DNA of 64,000 nucleotides from Bacillota bacterium (GCA_023443625.1 JAEZTQ010000096.1:9736-73735), one strand, 5' to 3'. Shown: positions 24,922-34,001, numbered from the stretch's first letter. Numbers and translations: made by a program. The notes: generated by a model not told the origin, from the letters alone.

Positions 24922-26313
24922 ATGTCAAGTACAAGAGAAAAGATGCAGGAACATATTTATATCGCAATAGATTTGAAGTCATTTTATGCCTCCGTTGAGT
25001 GTATAGAAAGAGGATTAAATCCCCTGACTACCAACCTTGTGGTAGCTGATCCAACTCGTACAGAGAAAACTATCTGTCTTGCCGTATCTCCATCCCTGAA
25101 GAAATATGGTATAGCTGGCAGAGCCCGGTTATTTGAGGTGGGGCAGAAGCTAAAGGAAGTAAAACAGCATACAGGGAAAGAGGTAGAATATATCATTGCG
25201 CCACCTCAGATGGCACGTTATATCGAAGTATCAGCAGATATTTATGCCACCTATTTGAAATATATCAGTCCTGAGGATATTCATGTATACAGCATTGATG
25301 AGTGTTTTATGGATGTGACCAATTATCTGAATCTTTATCAGACATCTGCCAAGGAACTGGCGGTGAAGATGATTCATGATGTATTGGAGAATACGGGAAT
25401 AACAGCAACTGCAGGAATTGGAACTAACCTGTATTTGAGCAAGATAGCTATGGATATCGTTGCAAAGCATGTAGCTGCTGATGAAAGCGGAGTGCGTATT
25501 GCTGAACTAGATGAGCTGGCTTATCGTAGATTATTGTGGGATCACAAACCCATTACAGACTTCTGGAGAGTTGGTGGAGGTATTGCAAAAAGACTGGAAG
25601 ATAGAGGTCTGTATACCATGGGGGATATTGCCAGAGCCTCCTTGTATAGTGAGGATATGTTATATAGAATGCTGGGCATTGATGCTGAATTATTGATTGA
25701 CCATGCATGGGGGTATGAACCCTGTAGTATGAAAGACATTAAATCCTATAAGCCCAGCACAAACAGCATTTCTTCGGGACAAGTTTTACAGTATCCCTAT
25801 GATTTTTATAAGGCGAGAATTATTGTGCAGGAAATGACGGATTTACTGGTACTTGAACTAGTGGAGAAGGGACTGGTGACTGATAGTCTGACATTGACCA
25901 TAGGATATGACAGGATCAGTGTCGATGAAGGAAAATATAAGGGCGAGGTTACTCATGACCGTTATGGAAGGGCAGTACCAAAATCTGCTCATGGCACTGC
26001 TAACCTTGGTACGACCAGCAGCAGTACCAAGAAAATCATGACAGGGATTATGGAGCTTTATGATAGAATTGTATCAAAGGAACTTCTGGTTAGACGAGTT
26101 ACCCTTTGCGCCAATAATCTTGTGGAAGAGCGTTATGAGCAGTATGATTTATTCACAGATCCCGTAGAACAGGAGAAAGAGCGTAAGATGCAGGAAGCCA
26201 TGCTTAGTATAAAAAAGAAGTTTGGAAAGAATGCCATCTTGAAAGGCATAAATTTAGAAGAGGGTGCCACTACAATGGATAGAAATAAGCAGATTGGTGG
26301 ACACAAGGCATAG
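24922..26313 (+). CDS. Y-family DNA polymerase (UmuC/UvrX-like)
   Basis: 463 residues from the ATG at 24922, 8 bases after AAAGGAGG; GTG at 24916 is too close to it. Catalytic carboxylates: IAIDLKSFYASVE (first Asp, about residue 15) and YSIDECFMDV (about 124-133). Helix-hairpin-helix of the thumb at about 210-245 (TDFWRVGGGIAKRLEDRGLYTMGDIA) and little-finger domain at about 285-420. This is a translesion polymerase of the UvrX/YqjW type, often carried by phages and plasmids, and typically paired with a YolD-like gene, which follows here. I saw no clear LexA box upstream. Confidence 0.93.
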   Translation: MSSTREKMQEHIYIAIDLKSFYASVECIERGLNPLTTNLVVADPTRTEKTICLAVSPSLKKYGIAGRARLFEVGQKLKEVKQHTGKEVEYIIAPPQMARYIEVSADIYATYLKYISPEDIHVYSIDECFMDVTNYLNLYQTSAKELAVKMIHDVLENTGITATAGIGTNLYLSKIAMDIVAKHVAADESGVRIAELDELAYRRLLWDHKPITDFWRVGGGIAKRLEDRGLYTMGDIARASLYSEDMLYRMLGIDAELLIDHAWGYEPCSMKDIKSYKPSTNSISSGQVLQYPYDFYKARIIVQEMTDLLVLELVEKGLVTDSLTLTIGYDRISVDEGKYKGEVTHDRYGRAVPKSAHGTANLGTTSSSTKKIMTGIMELYDRIVSKELLVRRVTLCANNLVEERYEQYDLFTDPVEQEKERKMQEAMLSIKKKFGKNAILKGINLEEGATTMDRNKQIGGHKA

Positions 26314-26325
26314 GAGTGATTTGAT

Positions 26326-26799
26326 ATGGTAAAGAATCCGGTATCCTTGGATGCTAAGGCTACAAATAAATATGATGACATCATTCATATGCAATATCCA
26401 TTGAAAAGCTCAGATGTAATCAAACACCCAAGAATGCAGGTAGAAGACAGAGCAAAGATATTTGCTCCTTTTGCGGCGCTCAAAGGCTATGAGGAGGCTA
26501 TCGCAGCAAAACAAAAAATTATTGCGCCCCGTATAGAACTATCAGAGGAAGCAAAAGAGTATTTAGATTTGCAACTGGGAAAGATTGAGCAGCAGCTGAT
26601 GAAAGGACAACACCCAATCATTACTGTTGTGTACTTCCAAAGGGATAAGATGAGTGGTGAAGATGGTGGAGAGTATATTCAGTTCACTGGTATGGTTGCC
26701 AGATTTGACCAGACCTCCCGCATCCTCCAGATTGTAGAAAAAAGACTGTGGTTGGATGATATATATAGTATTGAGGGTGAGGATTTGGATAGAAGATAA
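26326..26799 (+). CDS. YolD-like protein
   Basis: 157 residues. The YolD-like domain is longer than usual: the N-terminal core HPRMQVEDRAKIFAPFAALKGYEEAI (about 26-52) and a C-terminal beta region (about 95-150) ending VEKRLWLDDIYSIEGEDL. YolD proteins are encoded next to UvrX/DinB-type polymerases and have been proposed as functional analogues of UmuD. It starts 12 bases after the polymerase gene, so they form one transcript. The double-length form with two halves is typical of clostridial members. Confidence 0.88.
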   Translation: MVKNPVSLDAKATNKYDDIIHMQYPLKSSDVIKHPRMQVEDRAKIFAPFAALKGYEEAIAAKQKIIAPRIELSEEAKEYLDLQLGKIEQQLMKGQHPIITVVYFQRDKMSGEDGGEYIQFTGMVARFDQTSRILQIVEKRLWLDDIYSIEGEDLDRR

Positions 26800-26826
26800 G
26801 TGATAATAAAAAGGAGTTTAAAAGCT

Positions 26827-27102
26827 ATGAGTAAGATATATGAGTTTAGCGCAGAAATTAAGAAGGTACCAGATATGGATGGTGCCTATATAGAAATCCC
26901 CTTTGATGTAAAGGAAGAGTTTGGGAAAGGGAGAGTTCCGGTTACAGCTACCTTTGATGGAGAGCTATATGAAGGTAGTCTAGTTAAAATGAAAACGCCC
27001 TGCCATATTATTGGGATTAGGAAAGACATAAGAGCTAAAATTGGAAAGCAGCCTGGCGATATTATTAAGATAACAATTCAAGAAAGAGTTGTAGAAAAAT
27101 AG
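26827..27102 (+). CDS. DUF1905-family protein
   Basis: 91 residues from the ATG at 26827 (AAAAAGGAG upstream). It has the DUF1905 beta-barrel pattern: [22 protein letters not shown] at the start, [20 protein letters not shown] in the middle, and [25 protein letters not shown] at the end. These small proteins (fold related to YdeI/bacteriocin-protection proteins) have no settled biochemical role. It is 27 bases downstream of the YolD gene and could be co-transcribed. Confidence 0.82.
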   Translation: MSKIYEFSAEIKKVPDMDGAYIEIPFDVKEEFGKGRVPVTATFDGELYEGSLVKMKTPCHIIGIRKDIRAKIGKQPGDIIKITIQERVVEK

Positions 27103-27215
27103 CCAATAAAAATGATTAATTTAGTCCTTCCTTGTATTGGATTTTGCATAAGAAGTTTCAGTATGATGGGATTTTTACGGGACGGAAGCCGTTCAATACT
27201 TTGAAGCACTATATC

Positions 27216-27242
27216 ATAGAAAAGGAGCCTTATTAAGGCTCC
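27216..27242 (-). terminator. Terminator of the FNT channel gene
   Basis: On the minus strand GGAGCCT (27242-27236) and AGGCTCC (27230-27224) pair around TAATA, followed by TTTTC. The minus-strand T tract shows the direction. Confidence 0.75.
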
Positions 27243-27290
27243 CTCAATTAATTCTATCATATTCAGAATTCTACCATAATCCACATAACT

Positions 27291-28064
27291 TTATTTAACT
27301 TTTTCGATATCTCTGTAGGCCAATAAGTAATTAACACCGGATACAATAATACCGCCACCGATAAAATTACCAACTCCTGATACAACAAGATTATAAATGA
27401 TATCTTTTGCAGTAAGCTCAGCACCACTAAATAATGCCATAAACAAATAATACATATTAGCAACAACGTGTTCTGTTCCGCTGATAACAAATACCGTAAT
27501 AGCCAGCCATAGAACAATAATCTTGGTAATTTCCTCTTTACAGCTGTAAGCAAGACACACACCAGTACATACGATGATATTACATAGAATAGCACTTGCA
27601 AATAGCTGATCTATAGGCATATGTACTTTATGAAGTGCTTTGTCAATTACAAGACTAATAACATTCCCATCAAAAATTCCTGAGGTATGGGTAAAAAATG
27701 CAGCAATAATTGCACCTATCATGTTAGCAATAAAAATCAAGCATAAAATACGGAGAATTTTACTGATTTTTGTACGTCTGGCATATACAGCAATCATAAC
27801 CATACAATCACTGGTAAATAACTCTGCCTGCATTAAGATGATTGCGATAATCCCTAGGGGGAATACCAATGCTCCTAAGAAGCTTCCCAGGCCTGGGGTG
27901 CTAATACTTGCTGTTAGTTTTAGGCTTCCTAATGCACCAATGGCGATATACAATCCGGCAAGGATGCCTTGCACGAGTAAAATAACAAATCGCTTATTTG
28001 CCTTATGCTTACTTTGATATAGTACATATTCTGTTAAAGCTTTGGGTCCTGAATGGGTAGTCAT
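27291..28064 (-). CDS. Formate/nitrite transporter family channel (FocA/NirC-like)
   Basis: 257 residues with six membrane segments. FNT marks: the first signature, GILAGLYIAIGA (about 34-45), and the second, SGTEHVVANMYYLF (about 172-185), holding the conserved central His. FNT proteins form pentameric channels for formate, nitrite or hydrosulfide. In this fermenter formate is the likely substrate, but the selectivity is not decided by sequence alone. Monocistronic; the ATG follows AAAGGATTTTTT on the minus strand, and a terminator lies at 27216-27242. Confidence 0.92.
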   Translation of the reverse strand: MTTHSGPKALTEYVLYQSKHKANKRFVILLVQGILAGLYIAIGALGSLKLTASISTPGLGSFLGALVFPLGIIAIILMQAELFTSDCMVMIAVYARRTKISKILRILCLIFIANMIGAIIAAFFTHTSGIFDGNVISLVIDKALHKVHMPIDQLFASAILCNIIVCTGVCLAYSCKEEITKIIVLWLAITVFVISGTEHVVANMYYLFMALFSGAELTAKDIIYNLVVSGVGNFIGGGIIVSGVNYLLAYRDIEKVK

Positions 28065-28265
28065 AAAAAATCCTTTCTATAGTTTCACTGTATTCTTATA
28101 GTATCTTGCGGATAACACAATAATTAGTGAAATCGCACCAAATGATATAATAACATATTACCTTCAAATACAAAAGCATTTTTGCTTCTTTTGTTACTTT
28201 TTCCTGCATTAAGTCAAGCTTTAATATTAGAACCCAAAGTTGTCGGTCTGCTTCGACCTTTATTT

Positions 28266-28784
28266 CTAATTAACTTCCTTATAGGTTTTTATATGCTTCT
28301 TTATTTTCTTCATAGCCCAATCATAGTGGCTGGAGGTGCTGCTTACAAAATAAGCACCCAGAGTCGTACTCTTTGTCCATTTATATACGGACCTACTAAA
28401 TAAATCCTCATTGGTATGGGACTCAATCAGACGAAGAATCATTGCATGACTTTCCTTTAGCATTACTTTTGAGGAAGCCAGGGAGGTATCTTGATACTTC
28501 CTCCAGATTTCCATATTCATATCCGGAATTGTCTTCCATGTATACCCCTCACCGGGAACTGCCGGCATTCCACCCTCTACAGTTCCAATTTGATACCAAC
28601 GACTTAGCATCTGATGCCATTCATATAGATGTACAAGCACATCCCGTAGGTTTTTATCTCGGTCTTCAAATGCAAATATTGCTCTCTGCTCTTCTTCTGA
28701 CATCGTGTCTATTAGTTTCCATAACTTTGAGAATTGCTCATTTGCTGCTAAAATCAAATCTGATTTTGTAGTTGGTCTTGACAT
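28266..28784 (-). CDS. ClbS/DfsB-family four-helix-bundle protein
   Basis: 172 residues, DinB-like four-helix bundle. Family pattern: TKSDLILAANEQFSKLWKLID, then RDKNLRDVLVHLYEWHQMLSRWY (about 42-64) and TSSHYDWAMKKIKKHIK at the C-terminus. The family includes ClbS, the colibactin self-resistance hydrolase, and DfsB; most members have no known substrate. Monocistronic on the minus strand, with AGGAGGATTTAAT before the ATG. A role in detoxifying an electrophile is a family-level inference only. Confidence 0.85.
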   Translation of the reverse strand: MSRPTTKSDLILAANEQFSKLWKLIDTMSEEEQRAIFAFEDRDKNLRDVLVHLYEWHQMLSRWYQIGTVEGGMPAVPGEGYTWKTIPDMNMEIWRKYQDTSLASSKVMLKESHAMILRLIESHTNEDLFSRSVYKWTKSTTLGAYFVSSTSSHYDWAMKKIKKHIKTYKEVN

Positions 28785-29198
28785 ATTAAATCCTCCTTAT
28801 TTATCTTAATTAAGTGTTGAAAATACTTTTTATCCGACTACTATGTTATTTGATTACTTGGATATTATTATAAGTGATAAATAAGACAACATAATGTCAT
28901 ATTTAAAAAAATATTTGGGTTTGTATTAATATAAATCATAAAAATAAATCTTATAGGCATAATTTTAGGCATAATTTAAAAATGACTGTTTTTATTTGAT
29001 AATCATCCGTCTTTTGTAGAAACTACACAATAATGATACCATATAATACCATTAGCTTGTGCTGTTTGCATGAAATGTGTTTCTTTGAGGACGAAAGGGT
29101 GTCAAGTTCACCAAATCATCTTTAGGGCTCAAAAAGGCTGCTAAATACGGACAATTTCTATGGTATAATATTGAAGACAAACTATTAATGGAGCGTGA
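28785..29198. other. Divergent intergenic region between the ClbS-like gene and a chemoreceptor
   Basis: 414 AT-rich bases without a supported gene. A good -10 (TATAAT, 29164-29169) lies 30 bases before the chemoreceptor start, but the -35 at 17-base spacing (CTAAAT) is poor; this may indicate an activated promoter. I looked for a cyclic-di-GMP aptamer in the transcript side and could not make the conserved blocks fit. Confidence 0.4.
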
Positions 29199-31190
29199 AT
29201 GATGAAAAGTTTTAAATTTAAAATGTTGTTATACCTACTTCCTGCTATATTTCTATCCTTAGGAGTTGTTGCTAGCGTAAGCGATAGCTATGCAAAAAAA
29301 ATTATTAGTGGCAATCTAGATAAAGAGCTGACAGTTACGGCCCAATCTTATGCCCACATGATTGATGGGTGGCTGAGTCAAAATCTTAGAATTATGGAAA
29401 ATATCAAGGATACATTACAAGTAATTGGAACGAATACAGAGGCTGAGAAAGAGTATCTTACTTATATGACAAATAAGTATGAAGAATATGCTGATTTATA
29501 CATAGGTACTATGGATGGTGATTTAGTTGATGGTGCCGGTTTTATTCCTCCTAGTGATTTTGATGTAAGGGAAAGAACATGGTTCATTGAAGGGTTAGAG
29601 AATGTAGATATCTCTTATACCTCTCCCTATATGGATGCCAATATTAATGAAATGGTAGTAAGTGCAGTTGTTAAGGTGACAAATTCAGATGGTAGTGACC
29701 GAGGAGTATTTTCTGGTGATGTTAGCCTAAGAGAAATTTCTGATATTGTGTCGGAGATTGAATTTGGAGAAACAGGATATGCATACTTGGTGTATGAGGA
29801 TGGCACTATTCTGGCTCACAAGGATGAAAGTTACATAATGAAAAATGTGAGTGAACTTTATGGTGATGATGAGGAGCTTTATGAGAGGTTGACAAGTGGG
29901 CAAGTGGATACATACATATATACAAGCAATGGCCATAAGAGGATGGCGAGCTACATTCCTTTAAACAGTGCTCATTGGACTTTAGTTGTGTCAACATCTT
30001 ATGACGAAGCAATGGAAAATATGGATAATCTTGATAAAGTCATTGGAGCTGTTTTAGTTGTAACCGCTTTGATAATGATCTTAATTATTGAGAGAATTGC
30101 TGCTGATATTGTTAAGCCTTTTAAAATATTGAAATCGAATATTAAAGTGATTGCTGAAGGTGATTTTACACAAGATATAGACAATGAATATAGAAAGCGT
30201 AGAGATGAAGTCGGAGCAATTGCTCAAGGTATTGATGACATGAAGAATTCCTTAAAACAATTGATATCAAGTATAACTAAGGAATCTACGGATATAAAAA
30301 TTAATGTTGAAAATATCGTAAAGAATGTGCAGGCGCTTAACAATAATGTTGATGAAGTATCTGCAACTACAGAGGAATTAGCGGCAGGAATGGAAGAGAC
30401 TGCAGCGTCTTCAGAAGAAATGGCTGCAACGGCACAAGAAATTGAAAGAGCAGCTCGCCAAATTGCCCAGAAATCTCATGAAGGTGCTAGTGCTGCTGAT
30501 GAAATTAGTAGAAAGGCTTTACTTACCATGGAGACTGTTAATGAATCAGAAAGGAAGACAAGAGAAACCTTTGAAGATACGAAAGGACAGCTTGAACATG
30601 CCCTCCAAGAGGCATCGGTAGTAAAGGAAATTGTTATTTTGACAGATGCCATTATGCAGATTACTTCTCAGACGAATCTCTTAGCATTGAATGCCTCCAT
30701 AGAAGCCTCTAGAGCAGGTGATGCTGGTAAAGGTTTTTCGGTAGTTGCCGAAGAAATTCGTAAACTGGCAGAACAATCTAAAACTGCTGTATTACAAATT
30801 CAACAAATGACCTCACGAGTAACAGGATCAGTAGATAATCTGTCAGCTTGTGCCAGCAATTTGCTAGCATTTGTCTCAAAGGACGTAATTAATGACTATA
30901 AAAGCATGTTGGAAGTAGCAAACCAGTATAGTGAAGATGCTAATTATGTTGATGACCTGGTGACAGAGTTTAGCGCAACAGCAGAAGAATTACTGGCCTC
31001 TCTAGAAAATGTAATGATTGCAGTAGAAGGTGTAGCTACAGCTGCAAATGAAGGTGCAGATGGAGCAACCCATATTGCTAATCAGATGACGGATACAGGT
31101 ATTAAGACAAATGAAGTCAGTGATGCTGTTTTAAGAACGAGAGATAGTGCTGATAAACTTATAAATGATGTAATGAAATTTAAGATCTAA
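29199..31190 (+). CDS. Transmembrane chemoreceptor with dCache sensor
   Basis: 663 residues. Transmembrane helix 1 at about 8-28; extracellular double-Cache domain at about 35-270 with FIPPSDFDVRERTWFIEGLEN and GETGYAYLVYEDGTILAH; helix 2 at about 278-298; HAMP at about 300-352; methyl-accepting coiled coil after that with the hairpin tip [37 protein letters not shown] (about 488-524). dCache domains commonly bind amino acids or other small carboxylates. The array partners CheA/CheW are not in this window. Monocistronic; GGAGCGTGA precedes the ATG. Confidence 0.94.
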   Translation: MMKSFKFKMLLYLLPAIFLSLGVVASVSDSYAKKIISGNLDKELTVTAQSYAHMIDGWLSQNLRIMENIKDTLQVIGTNTEAEKEYLTYMTNKYEEYADLYIGTMDGDLVDGAGFIPPSDFDVRERTWFIEGLENVDISYTSPYMDANINEMVVSAVVKVTNSDGSDRGVFSGDVSLREISDIVSEIEFGETGYAYLVYEDGTILAHKDESYIMKNVSELYGDDEELYERLTSGQVDTYIYTSNGHKRMASYIPLNSAHWTLVVSTSYDEAMENMDNLDKVIGAVLVVTALIMILIIERIAADIVKPFKILKSNIKVIAEGDFTQDIDNEYRKRRDEVGAIAQGIDDMKNSLKQLISSITKESTDIKINVENIVKNVQALNNNVDEVSATTEELAAGMEETAASSEEMAATAQEIERAARQIAQKSHEGASAADEISRKALLTMETVNESERKTRETFEDTKGQLEHALQEASVVKEIVILTDAIMQITSQTNLLALNASIEASRAGDAGKGFSVVAEEIRKLAEQSKTAVLQIQQMTSRVTGSVDNLSACASNLLAFVSKDVINDYKSMLEVANQYSEDANYVDDLVTEFSATAEELLASLENVMIAVEGVATAANEGADGATHIANQMTDTGIKTNEVSDAVLRTRDSADKLINDVMKFKI

Positions 31191-31310
31191 ACTATATCAG
31201 ATTAATAAATTACAGGAGTTGATATCAAGTAATACACACAGACAATTCCATTTATCTTAATTGCATATAAGATACTTTAGTGTTAGTATAAATGATAATT
31301 GGAGTATATT

Positions 31311-31363
31311 CTCAAAGTAGTATATAGAATATAAGAAATAATATATAGTTTATACTACTTGAG
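31311..31363 (+). promoter_or_regulatory. Long inverted repeat in the leader of the next gene
   Basis: CTCAAAGTAGTATA (31311-31324) and TATACTACTTGAG (31351-31363) are complementary with one extra A, separated by 26 very AT-rich bases. It ends 7 bases before the AGGAGG that serves the ATG at 31383, so it may act as an operator or as an RNA hairpin influencing translation. Confidence 0.5.
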
Positions 31364-31382
31364 TATAGTAGGAGGAAGTAAG

Positions 31383-31994
31383 ATGGGTGTTTTAAGAGAA
31401 TTGTTTGGCCCTAGCAAAAAGGAAATATGGGATGAGCTATCCAAGCAGATCAATGCAGATTTTAGGGAAGGCGGATTTTTTGGAAAAGATAAGGTCGTAG
31501 CATATTCGAAAGAATGGACAATTACACTAGATACTTATACAGTATCTACGGGCAAGACCAGCACTACATATACAAGAATGAGAGCTCCTTATGTCAATAA
31601 GGATGGTTTTTGGTTTAAAATCTACAGATCAGGTTTTTTTAGCGAAATAGGTTCCATGCTTGGTATGCAGGATATTGAAATAGGAATCCCTGATTTCGAT
31701 GAGAACTTTGTTATTAAAGGAAATAATATAGATAAAGTAAAGGCTTTATTCTCTGAAACTAATATTCGTTCTCTAATTGAGCTGCAGCCTAGATTTCACC
31801 TAGAAGTGAAGGATGATGAGGGGTGGTTTGGAAAAGCATTTCCCCATGGTGTAGATGAACTATATTTTAATGTTGTAGGTGTAATTAAGGATATAGAGCG
31901 ACTTAAGGCATTGTTTGAATTATTTGCAGAAGTTCTGAATTATCTATGTGTAATCGGAGCTGCATATGATAGCAATCCTCACGTTGAACTTTAG
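31383..31994 (+). CDS. Conserved protein of unknown function
   Basis: 203 residues from the ATG at 31383, set by AGGAGG at 31370-31375; an in-frame TTG at 31359 is unlikely. Soluble, with no signal peptide. The sequence pattern (LFGPSKKEIWDELS, KEWTITLDTYTVSTGKTSTTYTR, then DDEGWFGKAFPHGVDELYF and ERLKALFELFAEVL) belongs to a widely conserved bacterial family that I recognise only as hypothetical. Mixed alpha/beta with a C-terminal helix. It stands alone, behind a long inverted repeat, and is ended by a strong terminator. Confidence 0.8.
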   Translation: MGVLRELFGPSKKEIWDELSKQINADFREGGFFGKDKVVAYSKEWTITLDTYTVSTGKTSTTYTRMRAPYVNKDGFWFKIYRSGFFSEIGSMLGMQDIEIGIPDFDENFVIKGNNIDKVKALFSETNIRSLIELQPRFHLEVKDDEGWFGKAFPHGVDELYFNVVGVIKDIERLKALFELFAEVLNYLCVIGAAYDSNPHVEL

Positions 31995-32004
31995 AAACAT
32001 TATG

Positions 32005-32044
32005 GCGTTCCATATTAAGGATTTAGATATGGAACGCTTTATTA
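32005..32044. terminator. Bidirectional terminator between convergent genes
   Basis: GCGTTCCATAT (32005-32015) pairs perfectly with ATATGGAACGC (32027-32037), with TTTATTAT after it. It serves the plus-strand unknown gene and probably the minus-strand lacI-family gene, whose stop lies at 32042. Confidence 0.85.
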
Positions 32045-33082
32045 TGTCTTATTATACAAACTCGTTGATTCTCTTTCAATGATGGTACATTCTAATAATA
32101 CCTCACCTGATATAGAGGAAGGTTTATTCTCTATTTTATCGATAAGGATAGAAGCGGAGGTTTGTCCAATTTCGAACAGAGGGAGCTCAACAGTTGATAA
32201 GGTTGGCCTACATACAGTACTGATTTCTCTGTTATCAAAGCCGATTAAGGAAATATCACGTCCTACTTCTATGGAATTCTTCATGCAATAATCGATAACA
32301 CCCATAGCCATGATATCATTCTGTGAGAAGATTGCCGTAACACCGGCCTTAATGAGCTGTTCCCCAAGAATATATCCAGAATCTCTGTTCCAGTCACCAT
32401 TAACCGTCATCTTTGGATTATAAGGAAGTCCAGAATCAAAAAGTGCTTCTTGATAACCCATAAGACGTTTTGTTGAATGAGTACTAACAGAAGCTCCTGT
32501 GATGACACCAATCTTTGTATGACCTGAATTAATCAGAAATTTTGCTACATCATACCCGGCTTTTTTATCATCATAAATAACAGAAGGAACGGATGGGTCA
32601 GTACAGCTGCAATAGGTACAGACAAAATGCGTATCTTTAATAGAAGGCAGGTGTAATATTTTATGACTATGGCAGCTCAGATAAATAAGACCATCAACCT
32701 GCATTGACATCATAAAATTAACTGCTTCATCAACAATAATATTATGTTCATTCACATCAAGAGCAGGATCAATTCCTAGTCTGTTAAGTCTCAGGTTTTC
32801 TAAAAGATAATGATAACCCCGTTCCTCGCAGTAGGCACCGATACCGTCGATAATTGGCGGTGAATTAAAGACCGTTATATCTTCTGTAATTATTCCAATT
32901 GTTTTGCTCTGTCTGGTTTTTAGATTTCTAGCATATAAATTGGGTCGATAATTTAATTCTTTTGCAATGGATAGAATGTTTTCTTTTGTTTCCTGACTGA
33001 TTCCACCCAATCCGTTAAGAACCTTAGAAACGGTAGCCACTGATACACCTGCATACTTGGCTATATCTTTCATGTTTGCCAT
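32042..33082 (-). CDS. LacI-family transcriptional regulator
   Basis: 346 residues from the ATG at 33082, behind AAGGAGA on the minus strand; an upstream in-frame ATG at 33133 has no ribosome binding site. N-terminal LacI helix-turn-helix: MKDIAKYAGVSVATVSKVLNG with the hinge helix after it. The periplasmic-binding-protein-like sensor domain (about 60-346) shows TIGIITEDI, SGHTKIGVITGA and SLIGFDNREIS. It should answer to a sugar. No sugar gene adjoins it; LacI-type half-palindromes in its own upstream region (33310-33443) suggest autoregulation or a lost or distant target. The sugar ABC locus begins 2 kb away. Confidence 0.92.
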   Translation of the reverse strand: MANMKDIAKYAGVSVATVSKVLNGLGGISQETKENILSIAKELNYRPNLYARNLKTRQSKTIGIITEDITVFNSPPIIDGIGAYCEERGYHYLLENLRLNRLGIDPALDVNEHNIIVDEAVNFMMSMQVDGLIYLSCHSHKILHLPSIKDTHFVCTYCSCTDPSVPSVIYDDKKAGYDVAKFLINSGHTKIGVITGASVSTHSTKRLMGYQEALFDSGLPYNPKMTVNGDWNRDSGYILGEQLIKAGVTAIFSQNDIMAMGVIDYCMKNSIEVGRDISLIGFDNREISTVCRPTLSTVELPLFEIGQTSASILIDKIENKPSSISGEVLLECTIIERESTSLYNKT

Positions 33083-33309
33083 AAGCTTCTCCTTAGCAAC
33101 AAAATGGTTGGTATAATTATACATGTATATCAAACGTTTTACAAGTTAAATTACAGTCACAATCCTGTTGCAATCCTGTTGTAAAAAAAACATTGGTATA
33201 ATTGCACAATAAATAGAAATATAAGTATAATAAAATAAGAAAAAAGAAATAAATGACAGCAATATTATTTGTAGTATTTGTTGAAAATGTAATAACTTGG
33301 TTATTATAA

Positions 33310-33443
33310 GGTAAACGATTACCATTTATCATAATTAAACAAAATTCATAGAATGCAAATAAGCATTATTTAATGCAGAATAGGTAAACTATTGATAGGA
33401 GCAACTTCCATTGTAGGAAAGTAGGAGATGTTAAACGATCACC
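33310..33443. promoter_or_regulatory. Three LacI-type operator-like sites upstream of the lacI-family gene
   Basis: GGTAAACGATTACC (33310-33323), a partial GGTAAACTATTGAT (33383-33396) and GTTAAACGATCACC (33430-33443). Each has the central CG or its derivative and near-symmetric arms expected of LacI-family operators. Confidence 0.45.
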
Positions 33444-33473
33444 ATATACAATAACCTCCTAAGCGGAGGAATT

Positions 33474-33506
33474 CCATTCAATAGGACGTAATTTTCTATT
33501 GAATGG
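33474..33506. repeat. Dispersed palindromic repeat (core AAATTRCGTCCTAT), copy 1
   Basis: CCATTCAATAG and CTATTGAATGG are exact inverted arms around an ACGTAATTT-type centre. Read on the minus strand, the core differs by one base from the copy at 50688-50712; weaker copies lie at 58266 and 62753. Confidence 0.65.
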
Positions 33507-33510
33507 AAAG

Positions 33511-33557
33511 AAAAGAGGGTATGACCCAGGAATTCCTGGTTTGGGTCAACCCTCTTT
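33511..33557. terminator. Long bidirectional terminator hairpin
   Basis: AAAAGAGGGT and TGACCCAGG pair with CCTGG-TTTGGGTCA and ACCCTCTTTT around GAATTC. It lies 36 bases downstream of the two-gene ART-like unit (minus strand), which it probably terminates. Confidence 0.8.
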
Positions 33558-33593
33558 TATATTAAGCAGATATAGTATTAAATAATATCAATC

Positions 33594-34001
33594 TTAGGCT
33601 TTTTTTTGAATCCCTTGTCTTGCTTCTGATGGTTTAAGGCGTGAGCCAGGGCCTTTCACTCTTGCAGATACAGCTTTTGTAATAACGCCTCCAGGTTTAG
33701 CAACTGTGCCTCCAGGTTTAGCAACAGTACCTCCAGGTTTAGCAACAATGACTACAGGCTTTGCAGCATCTAAAGACTTTGCAACTTTGCCAGTCATAAT
33801 TACAGGCAGGGAAGAAGAGGATACGGGGGTTTTAATCACCTTTAAATCCTTGTTAACCAAGGTTTCTTTACCACCTTCATCAACTAAAGTAATATAAGTT
33901 CTTTTTTTACTGCTTCGATGATTATCATATATGAATCCATTTGCTTCACAGGCTCTTTTTAATGATTCTTCCATAGGAATATTCTTTCGTTTTAACATCA
34001 T
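33594..34001 (-). CDS. Small protein with VAKPGGT tandem repeats, partner of the ART-like gene
   Basis: 135 residues from the ATG at 34001, preceded by GGAAGG; the open frame extends upstream to 34076 without support. Residues 1-55 look like a small folded domain (MEESLKRACEANGF, YITLVDEGGKETLVNKDLKVIK). Residues about 60-105 are low complexity, with three copies of VAKPGGT at about 86-105 encoded by 21-base DNA repeats (33688-33750). The tail is basic (RVKGPGSRLKPSEARQGIQKKA). It begins 10 bases after the ART-like gene stops, so they form one unit. I recognise no family; an antitoxin, chaperone or nucleic-acid-binding partner are all possible. Confidence 0.6.
   Translation of the reverse strand: MMLKRKNIPMEESLKRACEANGFIYDNHRSSKKRTYITLVDEGGKETLVNKDLKVIKTPVSSSSLPVIMTGKVAKSLDAAKPVVIVAKPGGTVAKPGGTVAKPGGVITKAVSARVKGPGSRLKPSEARQGIQKKA
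33688..33750 (-). repeat. Three 21-bp tandem repeats in the partner gene
   Basis: Plus-strand unit CCTCCAGGTTTAGCAACNGT, three consecutive near-identical copies at 33688, 33709 and 33730, encoding VAKPGGT in frame. The in-frame unit length allows copy-number change without frameshift. Confidence 0.85.

Noticed and set aside
28880..29198. Possible cyclic-di-GMP riboswitch in the leader of the dCache chemoreceptor
   Set aside because: The conserved aptamer blocks could not be placed and the -10 element lies only 30 bases before the start codon, leaving no room for an aptamer in the transcript.
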